A DNA stretch of 64,000 nt. Origin: Corallococcus sp. AS-1-6 (GTDB lineage: Bacteria > Myxococcota > Myxococcia > Myxococcales > Myxococcaceae). Each line of letters begins with the position of its first letter. The stretch's first letter is position 1. Both the position numbers and the translations under genes were made by a program. Of this stretch, positions 17,319-26,295 are shown piece by piece. Location: the NCBI RefSeq assembly GCF_020037015.1, contig NZ_JAIQDE010000015.1, positions 140,941 to 204,940 of the forward strand. The letters run 5' to 3'. The notes under the pieces were generated by a model. It searched no databases and had not been told where the DNA came from. It worked only from the letters and a program-made list of their open reading frames with translations.

Positions 17319-20300
17319 CGCGGCACCTCGCGGAACGGGATCCAGGGCTCACCCTTGAGCCCGAAGCGCAGGTCCATCACCCCGTCCGTGGACGTGGCGC
17401 CCCGCGCTCGCAACGACCAGCGGCGGTGCTGCGGGTCCTCCGTGGACTGCGAGGACTCCAGCAGCCGGAAGCAGCTCCACGCCGAACGCGACTTCTCCAG
17501 CGACGCGTACTGCACCGACTGGTCCGCGGGCGCGCGCACCTCCAGCATCAGCGACGCCGTCTGCTGGTCCCACCACGCCAGCGGGAACTCCTGCCACGAC
17601 GGGCTCTGGTTGTACGCGAGGAACGTCGTCTTGCCGCACTTGAGCGAACCCAGCGTCACGAAGCTGCCCTGCGTGGGCGCCTTCGGCAGCGGCAGCGGCA
17701 TCACCTGCAGGAGCAGCGGCCGGGGCCGCCCCTCCGTGTCCCACAACATGCGGGCCAGCCGCGACAGCCTGCCCAGCGTGGGCAACATCCCCTGGGGCAG
17801 CGTCATCCGCGACTGGAGCGCGCCTCGCGCCACCCACTCGGAGCCCCGCTCCTCGCACACCGGCGCCAGCACCCGCGTCACGAACTCCCAGAACGCGCCG
17901 TCCTGCTTGCGCAGCACCTCCAGGTCCCCCGGATCCACCTCCTGCGTCGCGTCCGGCGTGAACGGATAGCGGCCCAGGAGCGGGCGCAGGAACCGGCTCG
18001 AGGCGTCGTCCCACTGCCGCTCCAGCGTCCGCTCGATCTCGCGCTGCCCCAGCTCGCGCACCGCGAGGAACGGCTGACGGAAGGGCTGCCGCAGCTCTCC
18101 GATGAGCCCCTGCTGGTCCAGCCACGCGTCCACCTTGCGCAGGTAGGACGTGTCGTCCTCCAGCATCATCGCGAAGGCCAGCCGCCCCAGCGGCGTCAGC
18201 AGCTCCGGCAGCCTCGCGGCCCCGCTCGCCGGCTGCGCGCTGCCCGTGGCCAGACCTCCGTTGAGCGACGCCGTCGCCTCCGCGGGCACCACGCCCGGGC
18301 GGGGCACCGCGTTCAGCTCGTCCGACATCTGGGCCACCAGCGCGCGGTAGGGGTTGAGCGCCGTGTAGTTGCCCGTCTCGTCCGGCTTCATCACCGTGGC
18401 GATGGGCTTGAACGGCGCGACCGCGTTGCGCAGCGATTCGTAGAAGGGGCCGTCCAACGGCTCCAGCGCCACGCCCTGGGCCACGTCGCGCAGCATGTCC
18501 ACCAGCTCCGAGGACGGCTGCGTGAGCCGCGACAGCTCCTCCGACAGGAGCGCGGGGATGACCGCCTGGAAGCGGTAGCCGGACACGCGCTGGAACAGCC
18601 GGTTGCGGTACTGGAACGCGAACTGGTTCACCTTGCGGCGCACGTGCTCCTGGCGCTGCGACACCTCCTCCACCGGCAGCCCCGCGCCCTTGATGCGCGT
18701 GGTGAACTCGTCCACCAGCGGGCGCAGCCGCGTGTCGAACTCCAGCCGGTCCGCCGCCAGGGTCGCGCCGCCGCGCGCCGCCACCGCGTCCTCGCCCTCC
18801 ACCACGCCGAAGGGCAGGCGCCCCGTCTTCTCGTGGTAGCGCAGGAGCGCCTGGTGCAGGAGCCGCGAGCTGTCCTTGGGGCGGAACTCGAAGGTGCTCT
18901 GGAGCACCGGCACCTGGAGCACCGTGGGGCCGTTGCCCGGCAGCCACAGGCCGTCGCGCACCAGCAGCTCCGCCACGGTCATCTTCTGCACCGCCTTCAC
19001 GCCCAGGTACGCCTCCTCCTCCATGCGCAGCACGTTCGTCAGCGCGTCCCGGTGGTCGTTGATCCACGCCACCGTCTTGAGCGTGGAGGGGATGCCCCGG
19101 AAGCGGCTGGTGTCCACGCGCGCCTCGGAGGCGGCCAGGAGCTCCAGCGCGCGCGGCAGGCTGCTGAAGCGCGCGCTGTCATCCAGCAGCGCCTGGAGCC
19201 GCCTGCGCTCGTCCTGCATGGACTCCAGGTCCGCGTCCAGCCGCTCCAGCTCGCGCGGCTCCACGGCCCGGTTCGCCAGCAGGTCCTGCAGCCGCCGCAG
19301 GTGCGCCTGCCACGGCATCAACTGCGCCTCCAGCGTGAGCGGCTCCGGGAAGGGCCAGCGCGCCCAACTGGCCTCGGGCGTGTCCGGCGCCGACCACGGC
19401 GGGTTGCTCATGACGACGTAGTCGGCCACCAGGGACTCGTTGAGTCCCACCGCCGTCACCCACGAGCGCCCCGCCTCCAGCGCCGCCAGGTCCCCCGCGG
19501 GCTCGGCCGGGCTCCCCTCCGACACGAAGCTCCAGTTCGGGCGCGTCTTCAGGCTGGACAGCACCAACTGCCCCAGCGGCTCCTCGCGCGAGCCGTGCAG
19601 CGTGGCCAGCAGGTAGACGACCTGCTCCGGACGGCACGTGTCCGGCTGGCGGTGGCACTTCTCCAGCGCGGGCCGGATGTGGGCCTCGCGGATGCCGCGC
19701 GCCAGGCGCTGGCGCAGGTCCTCTCGCGCGCCGGTGAAGCTGTAGCGCAACAGCGGCCACGTGTTCATCGCCCGCCACAGCGAGTCCAGGGACTGGCCCG
19801 CCGCGAGCACCGGCTCCTGCACCGCGGCCCCGGACACCTCCTGGCCCTGGTCGCGCATGCGCTGGACCATGTCCTCGAAGCGCTGCACGCGCGTGCGCGC
19901 CTGGCCCAGCCTCCACGCGAAGTGCCCGTACGCGACCAGCAGCGGCAGCGCGAACGCCAGGCCCAGCAGCACCGCCCGGCGCAGGTGCGTGTGCAGGTAG
20001 CGGTCGTGGACCGCGCGCGCCGTGCTGGCCTCGGCGGACACCGAGAGGACGTCCGGGTCCCTCGCGTCCTTGTCCGCGGAGGACAGCGACACCGTGGCCA
20101 GGCTTGGCGCGTACGCCAGCGTCTGGCCCTCCATCAGCGCCGTCACGAAGCGCGACAGCGCCTCGAAGGGCGCGTGGCCCTCGGAATAGAAGCGCTCCAG
20201 GCGCTCGAAGGACTCCACCGGCAGCGCCGTCAGGCCCAGCGCCAGGTACTGCTCCTGCGCCTTGAGCAGCGAGCCCAGCTTGCCCTCCTGGCCGGCCGGG

Positions 20301-21016
20301 GGCAGGGGGAAGCGCAGCGGCACGTGGTGCGCGCGCAAGAGCTTCGCGAAGTCCGCGTACCCCTCGCGCTCATCCAGGTGGGTGAGGCACACGCGCGTCT
20401 CCAGCGCGCCGCCCCGCACCTCCGCCAGCAGGTTGAGCTTGCCGCGCAGCAACTGGGCGGCCCGGCGCACCTCGTCCGGGGGCGTGTCCTGAAGCCAGCG
20501 CGCGTCCAGCACCAGCACCGCCAGCGCCTGCTGACCGCCGCCGAAGCTGTCCTTCCACAGCCGGCGCAGCGCCTCGCGCGCCTGGGGCGATTCGTCCTCC
20601 AGGAGCTGCGGGGACACCTCCTGGGCGACGACGTCCGCGCCCAGGTACACCTGGAGCAGCGAGTCGTTGAGGAGGCTGGGCAGGAACTGCCGCGCCTGCC
20701 GCTTCCAGTCCAGGTCCAGCTCGATGAGCCGCGACTTGCCCGCGCCCGCAGGCCCCATCACCACCACACCTGGCAGGTCCCGCACCGCCACGCGGTGGCG
20801 CAGGGGCAGCCCGGCCAGGAACTTCTCGCGCACCTTGCGCAGCCGGTTCTTCGCCAGGGGCTCCGGCGCGGCGGTGCCCGAGGCCGGCGCGCTCTTGCGC
20901 TTCGCGCGCCACACGAGGAACAGCGGCACGAAGAGGGCCAGCAGCGCCAGGAGCACCAGCGCGTACGGCTTCCACTTCGGCGGGATGAACGCCGTCAGTT
21001 TCTTGAGGACATCCAT
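17315..21016 (-). CDS. tssM: Type VI secretion membrane-complex protein TssM (IcmF family)
   Basis: The 1233-residue protein has the TssM layout. Two closely spaced membrane helices lie at about residues 17-36, then a cytoplasmic NTPase domain with Walker A GPAGAGKS (88-95), and a third membrane helix near residue 340 (VLLGLAFALPLLVAYG). A large periplasmic region follows, ending in a beta-rich domain that should contact TssJ. Length and topology are normal for the family. TssM spans the periplasm and, with TssL and TssJ, forms the channel that docks the baseplate. It lies between a small unknown gene and tssJ in the minus-strand operon. Confidence 0.95.
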   Translation of the reverse strand: MDVLKKLTAFIPPKWKPYALVLLALLALFVPLFLVWRAKRKSAPASGTAAPEPLAKNRLRKVREKFLAGLPLRHRVAVRDLPGVVVMGPAGAGKSRLIELDLDWKRQARQFLPSLLNDSLLQVYLGADVVAQEVSPQLLEDESPQAREALRRLWKDSFGGGQQALAVLVLDARWLQDTPPDEVRRAAQLLRGKLNLLAEVRGGALETRVCLTHLDEREGYADFAKLLRAHHVPLRFPLPPAGQEGKLGSLLKAQEQYLALGLTALPVESFERLERFYSEGHAPFEALSRFVTALMEGQTLAYAPSLATVSLSSADKDARDPDVLSVSAEASTARAVHDRYLHTHLRRAVLLGLAFALPLLVAYGHFAWRLGQARTRVQRFEDMVQRMRDQGQEVSGAAVQEPVLAAGQSLDSLWRAMNTWPLLRYSFTGAREDLRQRLARGIREAHIRPALEKCHRQPDTCRPEQVVYLLATLHGSREEPLGQLVLSSLKTRPNWSFVSEGSPAEPAGDLAALEAGRSWVTAVGLNESLVADYVVMSNPPWSAPDTPEASWARWPFPEPLTLEAQLMPWQAHLRRLQDLLANRAVEPRELERLDADLESMQDERRRLQALLDDSARFSSLPRALELLAASEARVDTSRFRGIPSTLKTVAWINDHRDALTNVLRMEEEAYLGVKAVQKMTVAELLVRDGLWLPGNGPTVLQVPVLQSTFEFRPKDSSRLLHQALLRYHEKTGRLPFGVVEGEDAVAARGGATLAADRLEFDTRLRPLVDEFTTRIKGAGLPVEEVSQRQEHVRRKVNQFAFQYRNRLFQRVSGYRFQAVIPALLSEELSRLTQPSSELVDMLRDVAQGVALEPLDGPFYESLRNAVAPFKPIATVMKPDETGNYTALNPYRALVAQMSDELNAVPRPGVVPAEATASLNGGLATGSAQPASGAARLPELLTPLGRLAFAMMLEDDTSYLRKVDAWLDQQGLIGELRQPFRQPFLAVRELGQREIERTLERQWDDASSRFLRPLLGRYPFTPDATQEVDPGDLEVLRKQDGAFWEFVTRVLAPVCEERGSEWVARGALQSRMTLPQGMLPTLGRLSRLARMLWDTEGRPRPLLLQVMPLPLPKAPTQGSFVTLGSLKCGKTTFLAYNQSPSWQEFPLAWWDQQTASLMLEVRAPADQSVQYASLEKSRSAWSCFRLLESSQSTEDPQHRRWSLRARGATSTDGVMDLRFGLKGEPWIPFREVPR

Positions 21017-21019
21017 GGC

Positions 21020-21322
21020 TCAGCGCTCCCCCCAGCCCAGGACGTTCCCGGCCCGGCCCGAGCGATGCAGGGCCTCCAGGACGTCCTCCAGCGTGTCCAC
21101 CATGCCCGCGAACGACGCGCGCACCTTCTCCTGCTCCTCCGGCGACAACCGCGCGTCACCCGGCCCCGGCATCAGGAGGGCCAGCGTCCGGGCCAGCTCG
21201 TTCAGCATGGGCTCCAGGCCGTGGCGTCCGACGTCCAGGCGCGCGGCGAGGGTCCGGCGCACCTCCTGGAGCAGGGCGGGCGCCGCGTCGATGGGGGCCG
21301 CGGGCGCGGCTTGCGGCTTCAC
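21020..21322 (-). CDS. Small T6SS-linked protein of unknown function
   Basis: This 100-residue gene is easily missed because it starts with GTG at 21322, overlapping the tssL stop (GTGA). The sequence VKPQAAPAAPIDAAPALL leads into a helical, charged region with LEPMLNELARTLALLM, LSPEEQEKVRASFAGMVD and LEDVLEALHRSGRAG. It looks like an all-alpha cytoplasmic protein without signal peptide or membrane segment. It ends three bases before the tssM start, so it is held between two core membrane-complex genes by tight coupling. That suggests a part in assembling or regulating the TssLM complex, but I do not recognise a family. Confidence 0.7.
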   Translation of the reverse strand: MKPQAAPAAPIDAAPALLQEVRRTLAARLDVGRHGLEPMLNELARTLALLMPGPGDARLSPEEQEKVRASFAGMVDTLEDVLEALHRSGRAGNVLGWGER

Positions 21323-21957
21323 CGGGTCACCCACCAGAGCAGGCCCTGCAGCCCCAGCACGCTCGCGGCGCTGACGGCGTAGTAGCGGACGGGGAGGGCG
21401 TAGAGCAGCGGCCCCGGGGACTCGCCGGACGCGGCGGGCGCGGGCGGTGGCGGGGGCGTGACGATGCGCGCGGACAGCCGCTCCTGGTACTCGCGCAGCT
21501 TCGCGGTGTGCCCCAGGTAGCGGCCTCCGAAGCCCGCCGTGATGCAGAAGTGGAGCATCTCGAAGAGCAGCGCGGGGGAGCCCGGCTGGTCCAGGCGTTG
21601 ATCCGCCAGCGTGTAGAAGGCCTCGCCGCCGCCGTCCTCGCCGAAGAGGCGGTACTGCAGCAGCGGCCACAGCGGCTGCTCCGCGTCCGCGAGCCGCAGG
21701 AGCACGCGCTCGTCCACCAGGTAGGTGAAGGGCCTGAGCGCGTCCTGCACCTCCTCGTCGCGGGCGTGGGCGCCCAGGCCCGCGCGCAGCCGCTCAATCA
21801 CCTCCAGCAGCTCGTCGTGGAGCCTGCGCAGGCCCTCGCGGCCCAGGAGCCCCGCCGCCGCGGCCGAGCCGGGCGCCACCTGCGGCAGCCACCCGTCCAG
21901 CACGGACTGGGCCTGCCGGTACTGCGTGAAGACGACCTGCCAGTGCTCGAGCTTCAT
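21319..21957 (-). CDS. tssL: Type VI secretion protein TssL (DotU family)
   Basis: The 212-residue protein matches DotU/TssL. It has an N-terminal helical cytoplasmic domain containing DALRPFTYLVDERVLL and LLQYRLFGEDGGGEAFY, then LLFEMLHFCITAGFGGRY with the family's F-G-G-R/K-Y element. A single C-terminal membrane helix (about residues 187-208, VRYYAVSAASVLGLQGLLW) completes it. TssL sits in the inner membrane and bridges TssM and the TssK baseplate connector. A Pro-rich linker separates domain and anchor. No peptidoglycan-binding extension is present. It overlaps the next gene by four bases. Confidence 0.92.
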   Translation of the reverse strand: MKLEHWQVVFTQYRQAQSVLDGWLPQVAPGSAAAAGLLGREGLRRLHDELLEVIERLRAGLGAHARDEEVQDALRPFTYLVDERVLLRLADAEQPLWPLLQYRLFGEDGGGEAFYTLADQRLDQPGSPALLFEMLHFCITAGFGGRYLGHTAKLREYQERLSARIVTPPPPPAPAASGESPGPLLYALPVRYYAVSAASVLGLQGLLWWVTR

Positions 21958-21967
21958 CGCGCCCCCC

Positions 21968-22546
21968 TCAACCCACGTTCACCATGCCGCCCTTGAGTTC
22001 CGCCACGGCGTCCGACTTGAGCGAGAGCTGCGTCTTCGCGCTCACCTTCACCTGTGGCCCCTCCAGGGTGACATCCGTCTGCCCCTCCGCCTTGATGGAC
22101 GGGGCCTTCAGCTTCACCGCGCCGCTCTTGGCCTCCACCTGGACGTCGGCGCCCTCCACGTTGAACTTCGCCGTCGCCTTCATCGTCACGGCCTTGTCCG
22201 AGGAGAGCGTCGCGTCCTTCGCCGCCTTCTGCGTCAGCTCGTCCTTCGTGGTCACCGTGAAGGCCTTGAGGCTCTCCAGCGCGAACGTGTCCTCGCTCTT
22301 CCACGAAGACGCCTTCGAGGAGGTCACCTCGATGGTCTCCGCCTTCAGCACGAAGGACTTGCAGGTCACCGTGACGCTGTCCTGCTTCTGCACGATGGTG
22401 CTGGTGGCGCTGTCGCCCTTCACCTCCAGGGTGATGGCCTCGCCGTCCATCTTCACCGTCTGGAGGATCTTCCCGTCCTTGTCCTCCGTGGTGAGGACGA
22501 TGCCCTTCTCCTTGTCCATGTCGATGATGCAGATGAGCTTGGGCAT
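21968..22546 (-). CDS. Free-standing VgrG-type beta-helix spike protein
   Basis: The 192-residue protein consists almost entirely of short alternating strands of the kind VTVTCKSFVLKAETIEV, KAFTVTTKDELTQKAA and VQVEAKSGAVKLKAPSI. It ends in ISLSLKSDAVAELKGG-like register with GGMVNVG. This is the pattern of the trimeric triple-stranded beta-helix at the C-terminus of VgrG and phage gp5. Here it stands alone, beginning with a short N-terminal domain (MPKLICIIDMDKEKGIVLTT). The locus also encodes a VgrG hub that lacks such a helix (29985-31616), so the two probably assemble into one puncturing device with the PAAR-like tip. It sits between tssK and tssL. Confidence 0.75.
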   Translation of the reverse strand: MPKLICIIDMDKEKGIVLTTEDKDGKILQTVKMDGEAITLEVKGDSATSTIVQKQDSVTVTCKSFVLKAETIEVTSSKASSWKSEDTFALESLKAFTVTTKDELTQKAAKDATLSSDKAVTMKATAKFNVEGADVQVEAKSGAVKLKAPSIKAEGQTDVTLEGPQVKVSAKTQLSLKSDAVAELKGGMVNVG

Positions 22547-22574
22547 GCGCGCCGTTCCCCCCTTCGGTCCGCCG

Positions 22575-23828
22575 TCAGGCCCTGCGCCAGTAGAGGAGCA
22601 CCTGCGCCCCTTCGAGCGCGGGCGTGGCGAAGAAGGTGAGCCCGTCCTCGCGCGTCGCGGACTGCCACTCCTCGCTCTGGGGCGTCAGTTGGTACCAGTC
22701 GATGTCCGCGTCGAAGGAGTGGGGGAACGACGGGTAGGCCACGTGCCGGTACGGCACGCCCTTCAAGGCCTGGCGCCGCACCGCCGGCAGCCGCAGGGGG
22801 CTGGCCAGCTTCACGCCCTCCATGGAGCGGGGCCGGTCGCGCTCCTGCCGGCGCACCAGCAGGTAGAAGTCATCCGGCGGCGGCGTCTCCTTGGGCAGCG
22901 GCGTCAGCTTGAAGTGGCCGTCCTGGAAGTCGAAGGCGCGGTAGGACATGGGGCTGGCCTGCGGGCGGAAGCCGCGCGTGAGCAGCTCCATCCACCGCGC
23001 GAGCCCCGGGCCCGGCGCCTCGTGCTCGTACGCGGGCAGCTCGTCGTCCGGCTCCGCCTCCAGGTAGCAGCACGTCTCGAAGTACAGCCGCCGCAGCGCC
23101 TGCACCAGCGGGTACGGCGGCGGCTGCATGCCCTGGCGCATGTCCTGGCGCAGCACCTGGAGGCTGCGCACCTCGCACAGCGCCCGCCGCGCGCTGGCCA
23201 GCCGGTCGCCCCGCACCAGGCCCTCGCGCAGCGACGTGCGCAACTGCCCCTGCGCCTGCTGGAGCAGCCCGTCCAGTTGCTCGAACAGGGGCTCCAGGAA
23301 CGGGTGGGGGCCCACGCTCAAGAGCGGCGGCAGGTGCGTGGCGGACAGCCGCCAGGGCCCGTCCGCGTTCCGGGTGAAGACAGCCAACGACAGGCTGCTC
23401 ACCGTGTCGTCCACCACCGGCTCCAGCGACAGGCACAGCCGCCGTCCCGCGCGCACCACGCTGGGGGTCTCGGCGCCCGCGGGCGCCACGTCCTCGCGGG
23501 GCTCCAGCACCGCCAGGAGGTGCAGATACACCGTCACCCGCGTGCGGCCCGTCTCCTCGAGTGACAGCGGCGTCACCTCCGCGTTGCCCGGCACCTCCAC
23601 CAGGTGGCCGCCCGGCAGCACCGCGGTCAACTCCTCCAGCGCCACCGAGCCCTTGGCGAGCAGGACATCGTTGAAGCGCAGCGCGCTCACGCCCACCACC
23701 GGCAGCCCCGCGAACCCCGCGTAGCGCCGCGCCTCCGTGGAGAGGGATTCCTCCTGGGCCCGGAAGTGTTCAGGCAGCAGGGTCTGCCCCTCCTGCCACA
23801 GGACTCGCGCGAGTGTGTCTGGGTTCAT
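22575..23828 (-). CDS. tssK: Type VI secretion baseplate protein TssK
   Basis: The start at 23828 gives MNPDTLARVLWQEGQTLLPEHF, which aligns with the family's N-terminal V-x-W-x-E-G-x-x-L-x-P-x-HF motif; the upstream extension of the open frame does not. The 417-residue protein is close to normal TssK length and continues with SALRFNDVLLAKGSVALEELTAVLPGG and a C-terminal domain with YFETCCYLEAEPDD. TssK links the TssEFG wedge to TssL/TssM in the inner membrane. It is the first gene of the minus-strand T6SS operon and is divergent from tssB across a 306-base intergenic region. Confidence 0.9.
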   Translation of the reverse strand: MNPDTLARVLWQEGQTLLPEHFRAQEESLSTEARRYAGFAGLPVVGVSALRFNDVLLAKGSVALEELTAVLPGGHLVEVPGNAEVTPLSLEETGRTRVTVYLHLLAVLEPREDVAPAGAETPSVVRAGRRLCLSLEPVVDDTVSSLSLAVFTRNADGPWRLSATHLPPLLSVGPHPFLEPLFEQLDGLLQQAQGQLRTSLREGLVRGDRLASARRALCEVRSLQVLRQDMRQGMQPPPYPLVQALRRLYFETCCYLEAEPDDELPAYEHEAPGPGLARWMELLTRGFRPQASPMSYRAFDFQDGHFKLTPLPKETPPPDDFYLLVRRQERDRPRSMEGVKLASPLRLPAVRRQALKGVPYRHVAYPSFPHSFDADIDWYQLTPQSEEWQSATREDGLTFFATPALEGAQVLLYWRRA

Positions 23829-24134
23829 GACCAGGGGTGGCGGGAGACGTTTTGTCACAGGGACCGCCCGGGGCAAAAGCTTGCTCGGGCTGGTGACAAT
23901 GTTTAGAAAAAGCTACCGGCCTGGGGCCAGCGGCGTCAAGTGAGCCTGGACGATCCACCGTGTCTGGTTCCTTGCCCCGCAAGGCATGAAACATCATGGG
24001 TTGGGTCGTTCCTGTCTCACTGGGTGACGACGCGCCCGCTGTATCAGGTCATGTGTTGGGGGTGTATTGCTTTTGTGTATTCGTCTGGTTTATCAATTCT
24101 TTTACAAACGGCGGTTCAGTACTTGGGGGTACTC
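23829..24134. promoter_or_regulatory. Divergent T6SS control region between tssK and tssB
   Basis: This 306-base gap holds no gene that I can support. Its tssB-proximal half is clearly less GC-rich than the surroundings, with a run of T and A between about 24060 and 24115. It must hold the promoters of both T6SS operons. No clear inverted repeat for a regulator is visible. Confidence 0.6.
24067..24096 (+). promoter_or_regulatory. Candidate promoter for tssB-tssC-hcp-like operon
   Basis: TTGCTT (24067-24072) and TATCAA (24091-24096) are separated by 18 bases, resembling a housekeeping sigma-factor promoter, about 38 bases before the tssB start. Overlapping it, GG at 24058 and GC at 24069 resemble a sigma-54 site but are spaced one base too short. 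Confidence 0.3.
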
Positions 24135-24695
24135 ATGGCCATCACCGACGAAATTCCCAGATCACGCATCACGCTGACCTACCGCACCCAGGTGAATGGC
24201 ACCCGGGCGGACAAGGCGCTTCCGTTCCGGCTGCTGGTGATGGGGGACTTCTCCAAGGGCACCTCGGTGGACCGCAAGAAGGACCTGGATCAGCGGGAGA
24301 TCCGCAACCTGGACGGCAAGAACCTGAACCAGGTCATCCAGAACATGGGCATGACGCTGAACTTCAGCGTGCCCAACCGCGTGGACAAGAAGGACCCGGT
24401 GGACGGCTCGGCGCCGGCGCCGCTGCAGGTGAGCCTCAAGCTGGACTCGATGAAGTCCTTCACCCCGGCGGACGTGGCCCGGCAGGTGCCGAAGATCAAC
24501 GCGCTGCTCACGCTGCGCAAGCTGCTGCTGGAGCTGCAGGGCAACCTGGACAACCGCAAGGAGTTCCGCCAGTTGGTGCGCCAGCTCGCGCAGAGCCCGG
24601 AGGCCGTCCAGAAGCTGAAGACGGAGCTGGCCGCGTTCAAGTCGATGAGCCTGCCGAAGCTGGCCGCGACGAACCCGCAGCCGCCGACGACGTGA
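24135..24695 (+). CDS. tssB: Type VI secretion contractile sheath small subunit TssB (VipA)
   Basis: The start at 24135 gives MAITDEIPRSRITLTYRTQV, the expected TssB N-terminus, with a GGGGG stretch before it; the longer frame is intergenic. The 186-residue length is normal. Family features visible are LPFRLLVMGDFS, NLNQVIQNMGMTLNFSV and the helical C-terminus LLTLRKLLLELQGNLDNRKEFRQL. TssB and TssC interlock to form the cytoplasmic sheath that contracts and expels the inner tube. It heads the first plus-strand T6SS unit, 50 bases upstream of tssC. Confidence 0.95.
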   Translation: MAITDEIPRSRITLTYRTQVNGTRADKALPFRLLVMGDFSKGTSVDRKKDLDQREIRNLDGKNLNQVIQNMGMTLNFSVPNRVDKKDPVDGSAPAPLQVSLKLDSMKSFTPADVARQVPKINALLTLRKLLLELQGNLDNRKEFRQLVRQLAQSPEAVQKLKTELAAFKSMSLPKLAATNPQPPTT

Positions 24696-24745
24696 TGCCG
24701 GGCGCGAGCCCCTCCCCACGACCTTCCTGAACGAGGCCTTCTTCC

Positions 24746-26263
24746 ATGCCCACCACTCCTGCGTCTTCCACCCCCGCGGCGACCGCCGTGGCCGACGTGC
24801 CCCTGGACCTTCCGCTCTTCCTCAACAGCGTGCGCCTGGGCTCCGTGCCCGCCGCGCGCGACGCCTCCGCCCAGACGGACCTGCTGGTCATCCCCGACGA
24901 CGCCACGCCCGAGGAGCGCTTCGTCTCCAGCCTGGCGGCCATGGTCCACAACATGGACACGGACGAGGGCCGCTTCGACAAGCAGACGGTGCAGGAGCTC
25001 GTCGGCACCATCGACGCGCTGGTGTCGGACCAGCTCAACGCCGTGCTGCACGCGCCGGAGTTCCAGGAGGTGGAGGCGCAGTGGACCGCGCTCAACGACC
25101 TGGTGCGCAACACCAACTTCAAGGCCAACATCGAGCTGAGCCTGCTGGACGTCTCCAAGGAGGAGGCCTACAGCGACCTGGAGACGAACGCGGCGGACGT
25201 CGCCGGTTCGGAGTTCTTCAAGAAGCTGTACGTGGCTGAGTACGATCAGTACGGCGGCGCCCCCTACGGCGCGCTGGTGGGGCTGTTCGAGTTCGCCAAC
25301 ACGCCGCAGGACATGCTGTGGCTCAAGACGATGGGGAAGATCGCCGCGGCCAGCCACGCGCCGTTCGTGGCGTCCGTGTCCCCGCGCTTCTTCGGCTGCG
25401 ACACCATGAAGGAGGTGGCCCAGTTGCGCGACGTGGCGAGCCTGCTGGACTCGCCCAAGTACTCCGCCTGGAACGCGCTGCGGGAGACGGACGAGGCCGC
25501 CTACGTGGGGCTCACGCTGCCGCGCTACATCGTCCGGCCGCCCTACAACCCGGAGACCTACCCGGCCCCCGGGATGAACTTCACGGAGGCGGTGAAGGGC
25601 GACAAGGAGGAGGAGTACCTCTGGGGCAACGCGGCCATGCTGTTCGCCCGCAACCTGGTGCGCTCGTTCGCGGGCTCCGGCTGGTGCCAGCACATCCGCG
25701 GCCCCAAGGGCGGCGGCCTGGTGTCCGGCCTGCCGGTGCACCTGACGCACCTGCGCGGCGAGGAGGAGATGAAGCTGCCCGTGGAGATGTCCATCCCGGA
25801 CTTCCGCGAGCTGGAGCTGGCCAACGGCGGCTTCATCCCGCTCATCCACAAGAAGGGCAGCGCGGAGGCCGTCTTCTTCAGCGTCCAGTCCCTCAAGAAG
25901 GCCCAGGTGTTCGAGGACGCGAAGGACTCGGAGAACTCGCAGTTGGTGACGAACCTGGCCTACACGTACTCCATCAGCCGCATCGCGCACTACGTGAAGG
26001 CCATCATGCGCGAGAACATCGGCAGCACGGCGAACGCGGCGTACATGCAGCAGCAGTTGGACCGGTGGATCTCCCGGTACGTCACCACGCTGGTGAACCC
26101 GGATGACCTGACGCTGCGCTACTACCCCTTCAAGGCCTACAACCTCACCGTGGCGGAAGTGCCCGGCAAGGTGGGCTGGTACCACTGCAACCTCTCCGTC
26201 CTCCCGCACATCCAGTTCGAAGGCATGAACGTGGACCTGCGCGTGGATGCGCGGCTCGGCTGA
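24746..26263 (+). CDS. tssC: Type VI secretion contractile sheath large subunit TssC (VipB)
   Basis: The 505-residue protein has the normal TssC length and motifs. These include QWTALNDLVRNTNFKANIEL, LLDVSKEEAYSDLE, EYDQYGGAPYGALVG and IAAASHAPFVASVSPRFFG in the N-terminal half. The C-terminal half shows FARNLVRSFAGSGWCQHIRG and ends with a sheath handshake strand region VNPDDLTLRYYPFKAYNLTV. It pairs with TssB to build the sheath. The gene lies between tssB and a divergent Hcp-like gene, which is the usual tssB-tssC-hcp order. Confidence 0.97.
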   Translation: MPTTPASSTPAATAVADVPLDLPLFLNSVRLGSVPAARDASAQTDLLVIPDDATPEERFVSSLAAMVHNMDTDEGRFDKQTVQELVGTIDALVSDQLNAVLHAPEFQEVEAQWTALNDLVRNTNFKANIELSLLDVSKEEAYSDLETNAADVAGSEFFKKLYVAEYDQYGGAPYGALVGLFEFANTPQDMLWLKTMGKIAAASHAPFVASVSPRFFGCDTMKEVAQLRDVASLLDSPKYSAWNALRETDEAAYVGLTLPRYIVRPPYNPETYPAPGMNFTEAVKGDKEEEYLWGNAAMLFARNLVRSFAGSGWCQHIRGPKGGGLVSGLPVHLTHLRGEEEMKLPVEMSIPDFRELELANGGFIPLIHKKGSAEAVFFSVQSLKKAQVFEDAKDSENSQLVTNLAYTYSISRIAHYVKAIMRENIGSTANAAYMQQQLDRWISRYVTTLVNPDDLTLRYYPFKAYNLTVAEVPGKVGWYHCNLSVLPHIQFEGMNVDLRVDARLG

Positions 26264-26295
26264 CAAACCCCGCAGCAAACTGGAGGACCGAACCC

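Noticed and set aside
17426..21382. 1318-residue open frame opposite tssM
   Set aside because: The translation is dominated by Gln, Arg and His with no domain. It mirrors the codon bias of tssM on the other strand.
24055..24075. Sigma-54-type promoter before tssB
   Set aside because: GG and GC elements are present, but nine bases lie between them where ten are needed, and the flanking consensus is poor.
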